The notes: a model not told the origin generated them from the sequence alone. DNA of 64,000 nucleotides from Bacillota bacterium (GCA_025210655.1 JAOARG010000062.1:62001-126000); one strand, 5' to 3'. Shown: positions 45,644 to 54,474, counted from the stretch's first letter. Made by a program: numbers and translations.

Positions 45644-47188
45644 CTACTCTTCATTTATCCATGTTCTAAGCAAAGCTGCAACCGCTTCTGGATTTGTCTC
45701 GATAAATTTCTCGATTTGATACTTTGGACTGGATTTGTCTTCAAAGTCCGCTTGAATTTCTTCCAGTTCCTTCTTCTCTTGAATTTCAAGATTTCTAGCC
45801 TCTTCTTCAGCACGTGATCTTCTACGTCTACTAAGAAACATGAATACTCCTGCACCTACTAATAGTACTACTAGACCAATAACGATGTAAATGTATGGGA
45901 AACTTTGACCAGCTTCCATTCCAGATGCTATAACGTTAAAGTCTTCCATAGGATCAGCAAAATCCATCGCAGTAACTTCAACAACTTTAGTTTCAAGACC
46001 AGCTGAAGCAGATACAAGATTTTTCAATTCTAACTTGTGCTCTTCAGTCAGTTCATTATTAACTAATTTTTCTCTATTTAGTATTATTGCTACTGATATA
46101 TCTTCAATTTGTCCCTTTGCTTTCGACATAGCAGTATTAATTTGATTTAGCTCATAGTTTAATGTTCTAGATGCTTTTTTGTATCCACTTCCGTCCCCGT
46201 CTAATTGAACATAGTTTGTTATATCAGAATTGGAGTCTGTGCCTGGAGCACCGCCGTTTCCATCATTAACTATATTTTCACTTATTTCATTTAAACTTCT
46301 TACCAGTCCTGTAGTCTCACCTTCTACCGGTGGAGAAAACTGAACCATAGTAGTATCTTCACTATCAAAATTTAATTTCACATTTGTAGTAACTTTTACA
46401 TTGCTCTTTCCATAAAGATTAGATAAAAATTCATTTAGTTTGTCATTAAGTCTTGATTCAATTTTTGATTTAAGCTCATATTGGCTATTGGCATCAAATG
46501 TTTCATCATCTTTTCTATTAACATTTAACTGAACTCCCTTATTATCTGTAATCGTAACATTTTCACCTGTTAAACCTTTTACAGAAGTAACTAATATATT
46601 CTCAATACCATTTACTTGATTTTGACTAAGAGATGTTCCTTTTTTAAGTGTAAGTACGACACTAGCCTTTGACTCAGACTCATCATTAATTAAATAAGGA
46701 CTTGTTTCAGGTATATATAAAACTACCGTAGCATCATCTATACCATCTAAACTCATTATTGCCTCTTTTAATGTGTTGGCCTTTGCAAGCATGTACATTG
46801 CATTTCTCTCTTCATTTGTCATAGTCATACTACTCTTACTAAATGCATCAGTCCAAGAAAAATCTTTTTTATTTAATGTGCCTGTTAATGATAACTGCAT
46901 TTTAGCACTTGATAACTGTTCCTTTGGAACCATTACCACTGAAGAGTCCCCTTCAGTTTTCCACTCAATCCCCAATTCAGTAAGGGATGCAGTAATATTT
47001 CCAGCTTCTTCATATGTAAGACCTGAAGCTAAAGGTAAATATTCAACCCTAGTTGTCGCAAATACAATTACTCCTATAATAGTCAAAAAAAGAAGGATTC
47101 CTACACCAATAAGAATCTTCATCTTTTTAGACAAATTCGAATAAAAATTATTAAGTTGTTCCCTTAATCTGTTAAACAATTCACCCAT
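45644..47188 (-). CDS. fliF: Flagellar MS-ring protein FliF
   Basis: A 514-residue MS-ring protein with two transmembrane helices (about 24-46 and 435-455), two ring-building motifs (YVPLASGL-like YLPLASGLTYEEAGNI; VTTNVKLNFDSEDTT) and a C-terminal FliG-binding tail ending AVAALLRTWINEE. The TLNYELNQ motif (about 340) is diagnostic. It is 16 nt after fliE. Confidence 0.97.
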   Translation of the reverse strand: MGELFNRLREQLNNFYSNLSKKMKILIGVGILLFLTIIGVIVFATTRVEYLPLASGLTYEEAGNITASLTELGIEWKTEGDSSVVMVPKEQLSSAKMQLSLTGTLNKKDFSWTDAFSKSSMTMTNEERNAMYMLAKANTLKEAIMSLDGIDDATVVLYIPETSPYLINDESESKASVVLTLKKGTSLSQNQVNGIENILVTSVKGLTGENVTITDNKGVQLNVNRKDDETFDANSQYELKSKIESRLNDKLNEFLSNLYGKSNVKVTTNVKLNFDSEDTTMVQFSPPVEGETTGLVRSLNEISENIVNDGNGGAPGTDSNSDITNYVQLDGDGSGYKKASRTLNYELNQINTAMSKAKGQIEDISVAIILNREKLVNNELTEEHKLELKNLVSASAGLETKVVEVTAMDFADPMEDFNVIASGMEAGQSFPYIYIVIGLVVLLVGAGVFMFLSRRRRSRAEEEARNLEIQEKKELEEIQADFEDKSSPKYQIEKFIETNPEAVAALLRTWINEE

Positions 47189-47204
47189 TTATACACCCCG
47201 AACA

Positions 47205-47498
47205 CTATATTTGAAGACGCATTATTTCTTTGTATGCGCTTAATACCTTATTATTAACTTGAACAGCAAAATTAAGCATCAAATCAGCCTTTTGAGCAGC
47301 TATCATAACATCGTGAAGATTATCCGTTTCACCGACTGCAAGCTTATTGTCCATTTCTACCGACTCAATTTGTGCTTGATTTACTTTATCAATTGCATCA
47401 ACAAGAAAATCCTTAAAATCAGCTCCTTGATTTTTTATATCTACTTTTTTTATTTTATCTGCTTGACCTATAACTTTTGAAATTCCATTAATATTCAT
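47205..47498 (-). CDS. fliE: Hook-basal body complex protein FliE
   Basis: A 97-residue adaptor joining MS ring and rod. The C-terminal half has the family pattern (AVGETDNLHDVMIAAQKADLM, read in two parts, and LNFAVQVNNKVLSAYKEIMRLQI). The length and position after flgB-flgC are standard. Confidence 0.96.
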   Translation of the reverse strand: MNINGISKVIGQADKIKKVDIKNQGADFKDFLVDAIDKVNQAQIESVEMDNKLAVGETDNLHDVMIAAQKADLMLNFAVQVNNKVLSAYKEIMRLQI

Positions 47499-47508
47499 CT
47501 GCTATCAC

Positions 47509-47952
47509 CTAACTTCCAATTTCTAAAGCTCTTTGCATCATATTCTTGCTATCATTTATAGCAGTAACATTTGCATCATAAGCTCTTTGTGCTGATATAA
47601 GATTTATCATTTCGGTAACAATTTCAACATTTGGCATCATTACATAGCCCTCTTCATTAGCATCAGGATGCCCAGGATTATATAATTTTTTAAAATCAGT
47701 CTGATCTTCTTCAATGCTCACTACTTCAACACCACCAGCTGATCCAGCATTACCAATTTCGCCATTCAAAACATCTTCAAAATTTATTTGAGATACTTTT
47801 TCTCTAAAGATAGGAAGCTGTCTTCTATATGGAGTGCCAGCACTTGTTCTTGTGGTTTCAGCATTGGCAATATTCTTAGATATAATATCCATTCTTAATC
47901 TTTCGGCTGTAAGACCAGTTGCACTTACATTTAGCGAATTAAAAATTCCCAT
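47509..47952 (-). CDS. flgC: Flagellar rod protein FlgC
   Basis: A 147-residue proximal rod protein with N-terminal axial motif SATGLTAERLRMDIISKNIANAETT (read in parts), PYRRQLPIF, and C-terminal VEIVTEMINLISAQRAYDAN. It overlaps flgB by one base (TAATG) and precedes fliE by 10 nt. Confidence 0.97.
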   Translation of the reverse strand: MGIFNSLNVSATGLTAERLRMDIISKNIANAETTRTSAGTPYRRQLPIFREKVSQINFEDVLNGEIGNAGSAGGVEVVSIEEDQTDFKKLYNPGHPDANEEGYVMMPNVEIVTEMINLISAQRAYDANVTAINDSKNMMQRALEIGS

Positions 47953-48356
47953 TAAGCTTTACCTCCATTCTCTATTGCCATTCTCAATCTTTTAAGTTGA
48001 GAATTCATTTGCTTAACCAAAGCCTGATACTTTATAGTATTTTTAGCTAGTTCAGCACTTTCAATATCAATATTTACATTATTCTCGTCCCTTCGGAAAG
48101 AATAGTTCATTTCTCTTTTTATCACTGGATCAGAAATATTATTATTTATATCAAAATGTTTATCATCTGTAACAGTTAAATCAAAGGCATTCTTGTCAAT
48201 CTCATTTTTCAATACATTATCAAAATTAACATACTCCCTTTTATAGCCTGGAGTATTGATATTAGCAATGTTATTCGATATGGCCTTATGCTTTAACCAA
48301 GATGCATCAAGAGACTTTCCAAGAATATTCACATTTTCAAAACTATTTTTTAACAT
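47952..48356 (-). CDS. flgB: Flagellar rod protein FlgB
   Basis: A 134-residue proximal rod protein and the first gene of the fla/che operon. Family features are LKHKAISNNIANINTPGYKRE and the C-terminal helix TIKYQALVKQMNSQLKRLRMAI. AGGAGG precedes the ATG. The upstream 213-nt gap holds a sigma-D promoter, a TATAAT inside an inverted repeat, and the codY terminator. Confidence 0.97.
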   Translation of the reverse strand: MLKNSFENVNILGKSLDASWLKHKAISNNIANINTPGYKREYVNFDNVLKNEIDKNAFDLTVTDDKHFDINNNISDPVIKREMNYSFRRDENNVNIDIESAELAKNTIKYQALVKQMNSQLKRLRMAIENGGKA

Positions 48357-48370
48357 TTCACGCCTCCTAA

Positions 48371-48429
48371 TATACCATAATCACTATATCTATTGGTATT
48401 ACTTATACTATTATACCATAATTGGTATA
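48371..48429 (-). promoter_or_regulatory. Candidate vegetative promoter and operator half-sites of the fla/che operon
   Basis: A minus-strand TATAAT (48410-48415) overlaps the perfect inverted repeat TATACCA-N4-TGGTATA (48412-48429). Two more half-sites of the same word occur closer to flgB: TATACCAT near 48371 and ATTGGTAT at 48392-48399. The -35 region (48433-48438) is poor, as in promoters needing an activator. The four related half-sites suggest repressor or activator binding; the factor is unknown. Confidence 0.5.
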
Positions 48430-48451
48430 TAAAAAATATCATTCAATCAAA

Positions 48452-48478
48452 ATATCGGCAAAATTTATTATTTATTTA
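48452..48478 (-). promoter_or_regulatory. Sigma-D promoter of the fla/che operon
   Basis: On the minus strand TAAA (48475-48478), a 15-nt spacer and GCCGATAT (48452-48459): an exact match to the sigma-D/sigma-28 consensus TAAA-N15-GCCGATAT. It lies about 95 nt upstream of flgB. B. subtilis has an equivalent site (PD3) at the same place. Confidence 0.85.
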
Positions 48479-48532
48479 CCCTTCTAATATGTTACACATT
48501 TTTACAACATAAGGAAATAGGAAATTAGACCG

Positions 48533-48561
48533 AAAAAAAGAGGACTGCATTCGCAATCCTC
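48533..48561 (-). terminator. Intrinsic terminator after codY
   Basis: On the minus strand GAGGATTGC pairs with GCAGTCCTC (one T-G pair) around the loop GAAT, followed by seven T residues (48533-48539). It starts 8 nt after the codY stop and isolates codY from the fla/che operon. Confidence 0.92.
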
Positions 48562-48569
48562 GACTTTTA

Positions 48570-49346
48570 TTACCCTTTAACTTTCTCAAGTTCTTCCATT
48601 AGCTTATTATTTAATATTCTAATATGTGTACCCTTCATACCTAATGATCTAGATTCTATAACCCCAGCACTTTCGAACTTTCTAAGTGCATTAACAATTA
48701 CAGATCTCGTGATTCCCACTCTATCAGCAATCTTACTTGCTACTAATAGGCCTTCATCTCCATCTAACTCATTAAAAATATGTTGTATAGCATCTAACTC
48801 AGAATATGATAAAGTACCTATAGCCATTTGAACTACTGCTCTTTTTCTAGCTTCCTCTTCCATCATTTCAGAATTAGATCTTATTATCTCCATACCAACT
48901 ACTGTTGCTGCATATTCTGCAAGAACTAAATCCTCATCATTGTATGAGTTTTCTCTTGCAAGAATCATTGTTCCCATTCTATCACCATTACCGATGATTG
49001 GTACAATAGTTGCAAACTTATCATATGATTCTATATCTTTTTTGAAAATTTCTAAAAGTCTATCCTGAGTAATATTAAAGTCAGTTTCCTCAACCTTAAG
49101 TATTTCTTCATTGTATCCACTTGGGAAATAACCTTTACCAGTTTCTTCTTCATACTCAATAGGGCTATCATTCTCATCCCATACACTTACACCGAGAATT
49201 TTTCCTTTTTTTGATGTTATATAAATATTCGACTCAAGAATCTCTTTTAGATTCTTTGCCAACTCAAGGAATGAAACAGGTTTACTTCCTGTATCCTGAA
49301 GAATCTTATTCAGTCTTCTGGTCTTATCCAATAAAGTTTTTGACAT
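48570..49346 (-). CDS. codY: GTP- and branched-chain-amino-acid-sensing regulator CodY
   Basis: A 258-residue global nutrient repressor. The N-terminal GAF domain binds branched-chain amino acids (opening [19 protein letters not shown]). The C-terminal winged helix-turn-helix ([27 protein letters not shown], read in parts, about 200-230) is near-identical to the family consensus. ATG 49346 has GAGGAG 7 nt upstream. It lies 32 nt after topA without a terminator between them, so it shares the topA promoter. That promoter is overlapped by CodY-box-like sequences. In B. subtilis codY follows codVWX; those genes are absent here. Confidence 0.97.
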   Translation of the reverse strand: MSKTLLDKTRRLNKILQDTGSKPVSFLELAKNLKEILESNIYITSKKGKILGVSVWDENDSPIEYEEETGKGYFPSGYNEEILKVEETDFNITQDRLLEIFKKDIESYDKFATIVPIIGNGDRMGTMILARENSYNDEDLVLAEYAATVVGMEIIRSNSEMMEEEARKRAVVQMAIGTLSYSELDAIQHIFNELDGDEGLLVASKIADRVGITRSVIVNALRKFESAGVIESRSLGMKGTHIRILNNKLMEELEKVKG

Positions 49347-49378
49347 TTTACATCTCCTCACTTCTAATTGTTATGATA

Positions 49379-51445
49379 TTAATCTTCAGACAACTCTTTC
49401 TTATAATCACAATTATCACATATTAATGAGTGCATCTTCTTTGTTCTTTTTTCATAAAGAATCTCTCCACACTCTGGACACTTCTGATTTGTAGGCTTAT
49501 TCCAACTCATAAAATTACAATCTGGGAACTCACTACATCCATAGAAAGTCCTGAATTTCTTAGTTTTTCTTTCAACAACCTCGCCAACTTCACATTTTGG
49601 ACACTTAACACCTATTTCTTTTAAAATAGCCTTAGTGTTTTTACATTCAGGATAATTTGAGCATGCTAGGAATTTTCCAAATCTACCATACTTTATAACC
49701 ATCATATTTCCACACTTGTCACATTCAATGTCTGTTTCTTCAACAAGGTCAACCTTTTCTATATCACCCTCTGCATGATCAAGAAGTGCTTTGAAAGGTC
49801 CATAAAATTCTCTAATTAGTTCTTTCCAGTGGTAATTCGAATCTTCTACGTTGTCTAGTTTATGCTCTAAATCGGCTGTAAAACTTACATCAACTATATT
49901 ATTAAAATAATTTTCCATGATATCATTAATTAAATTACCCAATTCAGTTGGTTTTAAAGCTTTTTTCTCTCTTTCAACATATCCCCTACTAATTATTGTT
50001 GAAATAGTAGGTGCATAAGTTGAAGGTCTTCCAATACCCTTTTCTTCCATTTCTTTAACCAAACTAGCTTCCGTATAACGTCCAGGTGGTTGTGTAAAAT
50101 GTTGGAGTGGAAGAATTTCCTTAAGTTCAAGTTCTTCACCCACTTCTAATTCAGGCAACTCAGTATCCTTTGTAGATGCGTAGGTATAAACCTTTAAGAA
50201 ACCATCAAAAACCATAGTTGTTCCACTTAACCTGAATTCATAAGCATTCAAATCAAAAGAAACAGTTTTTGTTTCAAATTTTGCATTACTCATAAGGCTA
50301 GACATAAATCTTTCCCAGATAAGTTTATACAACTTGAACTGATCCTTATTTAAGGAAGATTCAATTTCTTCAGGTTTAAAATGAATCACAGTCGGTCTAA
50401 CTGCCTCATGGGCATCCTGTGCATTTTTGCTTTCTTTCTTTGCTTTTTTCTTTACACCAAGGTACTCCTGTCCATAATTTTCTTCAATGTATGCAATACC
50501 ATGGTTTCTTGCTTCATCTGATATCCTAGTAGAATCTGTTCTCATATATGTGATAAGACCTACTGTACCATTTTTCTTGATATCCACACCCTCATACAAC
50601 TGTTGTGCCACTGACATCGTTTTCTTAGTTGAAAATCCCAACTTGTTAGCAGCTTCCTGTTGAAGGCTTGATGTAGTAAAAGGTAGTGGAGCAGTTCTAC
50701 TCTTACCTCTAGTCTTAATATCACTAACTACAAATGGATAATCTTTAATTTCTTTAAGAATATCATTTACTTCTTTTTCATTTTTTATTTCTAACTTCTT
50801 ACCATTATAAGAATGTAATGTCGATACTATTTTTTTTCTATGTTTAGCTTTTTTTAGCTCTGCGTCAATAGTCCAATACTCTTCAGGAATAAATGCATCA
50901 ATTAGTTTTTCTCTATCACATATTAATTTCGTTGCAACAGACTGAACTCTTCCTGCACTAAGACCTTTTCTTATTTTTCTCCAAAGTAGCGGGCTGATAC
51001 TATATCCCACTAGTCTGTCAAGTATTCTTCTTCCCTGTTGAGCATCCACTAGATCCATATTAATAGCTCTTGGGTTCTTAACTGCTTCCTTAATTGCGTC
51101 CTTTGTTATTTCATGAAAAGTAACCCTGCACTTTTCATCTATATCAATACCCAAAATATTAGCCAAGTGCCAAGCAATAGCTTCACCTTCCCTATCGGGG
51201 TCAGTTGCCAGAAATACTTTATCTACTTTTTTAGCAGCGGATTTAAGTTCCTTAATCACGCTACCCTTTCCCCTGATAGTAATGTACTGGGGATCAAAGT
51301 CATTTTCCATATCTATTCCCATTTTGCTCTTGGGTAAATCTCTAACATGTCCAATGGAGGCCTGTACTTTATAATTCTTCCCTAAAAACTTTGTTATAGT
51401 CTTAGACTTAGCTGGTGACTCAACAATAACCAAGTACTTTGCCAT
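49379..51445 (-). CDS. topA: DNA topoisomerase I
   Basis: A 688-residue type IA topoisomerase relaxing negative supercoils. Toprim domain: YLVIVESPAKSKTI and FLATDPDREGEAIAWH. Active-site Tyr in GLITYMRTDSTRISDEA (about 300). Three C-terminal Cys4 zinc fingers are visible (CDKCGNMM...CSNYPEC; CPKCEVGE...CSEFPDC; CPECGEIL...CDNC). AGGAGGTG precedes ATG 51445. The promoter TTGAAT-N17-TATAAT lies just upstream. It is co-transcribed with codY. Confidence 0.98.
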   Translation of the reverse strand: MAKYLVIVESPAKSKTITKFLGKNYKVQASIGHVRDLPKSKMGIDMENDFDPQYITIRGKGSVIKELKSAAKKVDKVFLATDPDREGEAIAWHLANILGIDIDEKCRVTFHEITKDAIKEAVKNPRAINMDLVDAQQGRRILDRLVGYSISPLLWRKIRKGLSAGRVQSVATKLICDREKLIDAFIPEEYWTIDAELKKAKHRKKIVSTLHSYNGKKLEIKNEKEVNDILKEIKDYPFVVSDIKTRGKSRTAPLPFTTSSLQQEAANKLGFSTKKTMSVAQQLYEGVDIKKNGTVGLITYMRTDSTRISDEARNHGIAYIEENYGQEYLGVKKKAKKESKNAQDAHEAVRPTVIHFKPEEIESSLNKDQFKLYKLIWERFMSSLMSNAKFETKTVSFDLNAYEFRLSGTTMVFDGFLKVYTYASTKDTELPELEVGEELELKEILPLQHFTQPPGRYTEASLVKEMEEKGIGRPSTYAPTISTIISRGYVEREKKALKPTELGNLINDIMENYFNNIVDVSFTADLEHKLDNVEDSNYHWKELIREFYGPFKALLDHAEGDIEKVDLVEETDIECDKCGNMMVIKYGRFGKFLACSNYPECKNTKAILKEIGVKCPKCEVGEVVERKTKKFRTFYGCSEFPDCNFMSWNKPTNQKCPECGEILYEKRTKKMHSLICDNCDYKKELSED

Positions 51446-51477
51446 CCTACACCTCCTATGATTATTATGCAAAATTG

Positions 51478-51506
51478 ATTATATCACGACAAAACGAAAA
51501 ATTCAA
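51478..51506 (-). promoter_or_regulatory. Sigma-A promoter of topA-codY
   Basis: On the minus strand TTGAAT (51501-51506), a 17-nt spacer and TATAAT (51478-51483), with an extended -10 TG one nucleotide upstream of the hexamer. Transcription should start near 51471. The -35 hexamer is also the end of the adjacent palindrome. Confidence 0.8.
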
Positions 51507-51550
51507 AATATTTTCAGAATATTTTATAAAATTCTGAAAATACTTTGAAT
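51501..51550. promoter_or_regulatory. 50-bp palindrome with two CodY-box-like arms at the topA-codY promoter
   Basis: Arms 51501-51520 and 51531-51550 are inverted repeats matching at 19 of 20 positions around a 10-nt AT-rich centre. Each contains a match to the CodY consensus AATTTTCWGAAAATT: TATTTTCAGAATATT at 51509-51523 (2 mismatches) and AAAATTCTGAAAATA at 51528-51542 (3 mismatches). It overlaps the -35 box, a position that would block RNA polymerase. Confidence 0.6.
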
Positions 51551-51691
51551 TCAAATTTGTTTTTTTGACAAAAAAATATCTGTGGTAAACTGCTACAACA
51601 AAAAAAGTAACAATTCTCCCCAGAAATTTACGCCGCCATGTAACACTATAAACTAATCAGGTTATTTTTTCAAGTACTAATTTTTGTAATT
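51551..51691. other. Rest of the topA-comM divergent region, no gene seen
   Basis: The topA-comM gap (51446-51863) is the only stretch above 300 bases without a gene. Besides the promoters, palindrome and symmetric element listed separately, this part is AT-rich. It contains TTGACA at 51566 on the plus strand with a weak TAAACT 15 nt later, and a weak hairpin followed by ATTTTTT near 51655-51670. An unproven small RNA could lie here. No open reading frame is supported. Confidence 0.4.
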
Positions 51692-51781
51692 GGCCTAAGA
51701 TTGCCTAAAACTGATGCGATGCGACTAATTTTTGCTTTGCAACTGCCTAATGTTGATTGTTGCTTTAGGCTACCTTAGGCC
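51692..51781. repeat. Symmetric GCCTAA/TTAGGC element upstream of comM
   Basis: Arms 51692-51711 and 51762-51781 form an imperfect 20-bp inverted repeat around a 50-nt centre. GCCTAA occurs at 51693, 51703 and 51735 and TTAGGC at 51765 and 51775. The outer four are placed symmetrically about 51736.5 with exact 10-bp steps in each arm, and the fifth lies at the centre. It could be a multi-site operator of comM-dprA or a structured repeat. Confidence 0.55.
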
Positions 51782-51817
51782 ATAAGTGGAAACTTTTATT
51801 GCATTTTTCACCATTAT

Positions 51818-51846
51818 TTTACAATTAAAACTTTATGTGGTATTAT
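51818..51846 (+). promoter_or_regulatory. Sigma-A promoter of comM-dprA
   Basis: TTTACA (51818-51823), a 17-nt spacer and TATTAT (51841-51846), followed after 6 nt by the GAGGTG ribosome site of comM. The mRNA leader would be only about 10 nt. Confidence 0.65.
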
Positions 51847-51863
51847 GTTTCCGAGGTGATTAA

Positions 51864-53405
51864 ATGATTTCTTTTTTAAATAGTTGTGTAATTAATGGTC
51901 TTGATGGTGACCTTATAAAAATCGAAATTGATATTGTGAAAGGTCTATCTACATTTAATATTGTAGGCTTGCCTGATACGGTTGTAAAAGAGTCTAAAGA
52001 TAGGATACGAAGTGCTATTGTCAACTCTGGATATAAATTTAATACGGGGAGGATTGTTATAAATATGTCCCCTGCAAATTCTAAGAAAGAGGGATCTCAT
52101 ATGGATTTACCAATGGCTCTAGGTATATTAAGCAGTTCTAGGGAGATAAAATCCGAATGTTTGGCCGACACAATCTTTCTCGGTGAACTTTCTCTTTCAG
52201 GTGAAATTAACAAAACAAATAATATATTACCAATGCTTATATATCTAAAAGAGAAAGGCTTTAAAAATTTTATAATACCATGGAAGAATAAAGATGAAGG
52301 TGCCCTTTTAAAAGATATTAATGTTTTCGCAGCTGATAACCTAAGGGAAGTAGTAGATTTTCTTAAGAAAAAATCCTATCTAAGTCAAATTGATTTTAAA
52401 GATGGATTCTTTAAATCAAATGATGACAGTTATTATGATTTCTCGGAGGTTATCGGCCAAAGAAAAATCAAAAAAGCAATGGAGATTTCAGCATCTGGTT
52501 ACCATAATATTATTATGTTAGGACCACCTGGTGCTGGTAAGACAATGCTGGCAAAAAGATTCAATTCCATATTACCTTCACTTTCATATGAAGAAGCAAT
52601 AGAAATAACGAAAATATATTCTATTTCTGGCAAACTGGATAACAATATGCCATTTATAACTGAGCGTCCATTCAGGTCTCCACATCACACAACGTCTCCT
52701 GTTTCAATTGCAGGTGGCGGATCAAACCCAAGGCCTGGTGAAATATCACTTGCCCATTATGGCGTTTTGTTTATGGATGAATTCCCTGAGTTTCCTAGGT
52801 CTGTACTTGAAGTATTGAGACAACCTATGGAGGATGAGAAAATTACTATTTCACGATCTAACGGTTCTTACACATTTCCTTGCAAGTTTATATTATTGGC
52901 CAGCATGAATCCATGTCCATGCGGATATTATAACCATCCTACAAAGGAATGTACTTGTTCGCCAAATCAAATAGACAAATATTTGAGCAAAATATCTGGT
53001 CCGCTTCTCGACAGAATTGATATACAAGTTGAAATTTCTCCACTCCAGTTCTCAAAACTTAAGGTAAAAAAAGATGAGGAAAGTTCTAAGTCAATTAAGG
53101 AACGTGTTGAAAATGCTCGCTTAATACAATTTGAAAGATATAAAAAGGAAAAAATAATCTATAATAGTCAACTATCTGGAAAACTCCTTGAGAAACATTG
53201 TAAATTAGACTCAAAGACTTTAGACTTTTTGGAAATGACATTTGACAAACTATCCTTAAGCACTCGCTCTTATAATAAAATACTAAAGATATCACGTACA
53301 ATAGCAGATTTAGAGGCTTCTGACATTATTTCTTTTTCACATGTAACTCAAGCCTTGCAATATAGAAATCTTGACAAATACTTTGGTAAGAAAAGAGGTT
53401 TTTAA
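51864..53405 (+). CDS. comM: ComM/YifB family AAA+ protein (Mg-chelatase-like)
   Basis: A 513-residue hexameric helicase that drives branch migration during transformation and other recombination. The N-terminal Lon-like (ChlI) domain (1-165) includes ADTIFLGELSLSGEI. The AAA+ part has Walker A GPPGAGKTML (about 219-228) and Walker B VLFMDEFPEF, and MNPCPCGYYNHPTKECTC is the ComM-specific Cys segment. It is one of two plus-strand genes; its stop is 1 nt before dprA. The pair forms a competence operon, although many species keep these genes without known competence. Confidence 0.96.
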   Translation: MISFLNSCVINGLDGDLIKIEIDIVKGLSTFNIVGLPDTVVKESKDRIRSAIVNSGYKFNTGRIVINMSPANSKKEGSHMDLPMALGILSSSREIKSECLADTIFLGELSLSGEINKTNNILPMLIYLKEKGFKNFIIPWKNKDEGALLKDINVFAADNLREVVDFLKKKSYLSQIDFKDGFFKSNDDSYYDFSEVIGQRKIKKAMEISASGYHNIIMLGPPGAGKTMLAKRFNSILPSLSYEEAIEITKIYSISGKLDNNMPFITERPFRSPHHTTSPVSIAGGGSNPRPGEISLAHYGVLFMDEFPEFPRSVLEVLRQPMEDEKITISRSNGSYTFPCKFILLASMNPCPCGYYNHPTKECTCSPNQIDKYLSKISGPLLDRIDIQVEISPLQFSKLKVKKDEESSKSIKERVENARLIQFERYKKEKIIYNSQLSGKLLEKHCKLDSKTLDFLEMTFDKLSLSTRSYNKILKISRTIADLEASDIISFSHVTQALQYRNLDKYFGKKRGF

Positions 53406-53406
53406 C

Positions 53407-54474
53407 ATGGAAAAAGATTCTATCCTTCTATATTTAAATTATATAGGTGTTTATAGTTTTCATAAATCAATAAACACCTATAAAACATACTCTTCAGTTA
53501 CTGACCTTGTCAATTCAAACAACAAGGCCTTATCTAAGTTGGGTTACAATGAAAATCAAATAAGTAAAATCAAAAACTCATACAATGAATATGCATCTTA
53601 TAATGAAGAAATTAATAATAAGGGAATTATCCAAATAAATTATTTTGATAGTGACTATCCAGAAAGCCTTAAAAAAATTTACTCTCCTCCAGTAGTTATT
53701 AACTGCATTGGAAACGTAGAGCTTTTTAAGAAGACTTGTTCAGCTATTGTTGGCTCTAGAAAAGCTTCTAGTGAGGGACGAAAATTCAGTTTTGATCTTG
53801 CTAAAACAATTTCATCAACAAATACAACTGTAGTTTCTGGACTTGCATACGGTATCGATACTCAGGCGCATTTAGGTGCTTTAGAAGCCACAGGCTCTAC
53901 AATAGCAGTTTTAGGATCAGGTGTTGACATTGTATATCCAAAGAAAAATCATTCTATATATATGGACATAATAAATAGTGGCTTAGTCCTCTCAGAATAC
54001 CCCCTAGGAACAAGCCCACAAAAACATTATTTCCCAGCAAGAAATAGAATAATTAGCGGTCTATCAAGTAGTGTATCAATAATTGAAGCCTCTGAAAAAA
54101 GCGGTTCCCTGATTACTGCTGAATACGCAATTGAGCAAGGAAAGGATATTTTTACTGTCCCAGGCAACATATACAATCAAATGCATAAAGGTAGCAATCA
54201 ACTACTCAAAAATGGTGCTATACCACTTTTATCTACAGATGATTTTATTGATTACTATAATTTAACCATAGAAAAGGTTAAACTATCTACGGATAATTTA
54301 AGTCCATTAGAAATTGACATACTTTCTTTTATTGAGAATAATCAACCTATAGAAGAAGAATCAATTTACTACAATATTGACCTTCCCCATGGAGAAATTG
54401 CATCTGTACTGACAGTTTTAGAGATAGACGGGTATATAGAAAAATTAACACCTACTGTTTATATAAAAAAATAA
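53407..54474 (+). CDS. dprA: DNA-processing protein DprA
   Basis: A 355-residue protein that loads RecA on incoming single-stranded DNA. The Rossmann-like core is clear: AIVGSRKAS, VVSGLAYGIDTQAHLGAL, VLGSGVDIVYP, SEYPLG and FPARNRIISGLS. N-terminal helical and C-terminal winged-helix-like regions are present. ATG 53407 follows the comM stop by one base with AGAGG upstream; the in-frame reading from 53371 overlaps comM and is not preferred. It faces potD convergently across a bidirectional terminator. Confidence 0.96.
   Translation: MEKDSILLYLNYIGVYSFHKSINTYKTYSSVTDLVNSNNKALSKLGYNENQISKIKNSYNEYASYNEEINNKGIIQINYFDSDYPESLKKIYSPPVVINCIGNVELFKKTCSAIVGSRKASSEGRKFSFDLAKTISSTNTTVVSGLAYGIDTQAHLGALEATGSTIAVLGSGVDIVYPKKNHSIYMDIINSGLVLSEYPLGTSPQKHYFPARNRIISGLSSSVSIIEASEKSGSLITAEYAIEQGKDIFTVPGNIYNQMHKGSNQLLKNGAIPLLSTDDFIDYYNLTIEKVKLSTDNLSPLEIDILSFIENNQPIEEESIYYNIDLPHGEIASVLTVLEIDGYIEKLTPTVYIKK

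Noticed and set aside
51566..51670. Small RNA starting at a TTGACA on the plus strand
   Set aside because: The -10 is weak with a 15-nt spacer and the possible terminator hairpin has only about four pairs; too little support for a feature of its own.
49379..54474. Integrated element around the two plus-strand genes comM-dprA
   Set aside because: dprA-topA-codY order matches the Firmicute backbone, base composition looks the same as the flanks, and there is no integrase, direct repeat or tRNA; a local inversion of two backbone genes is enough.
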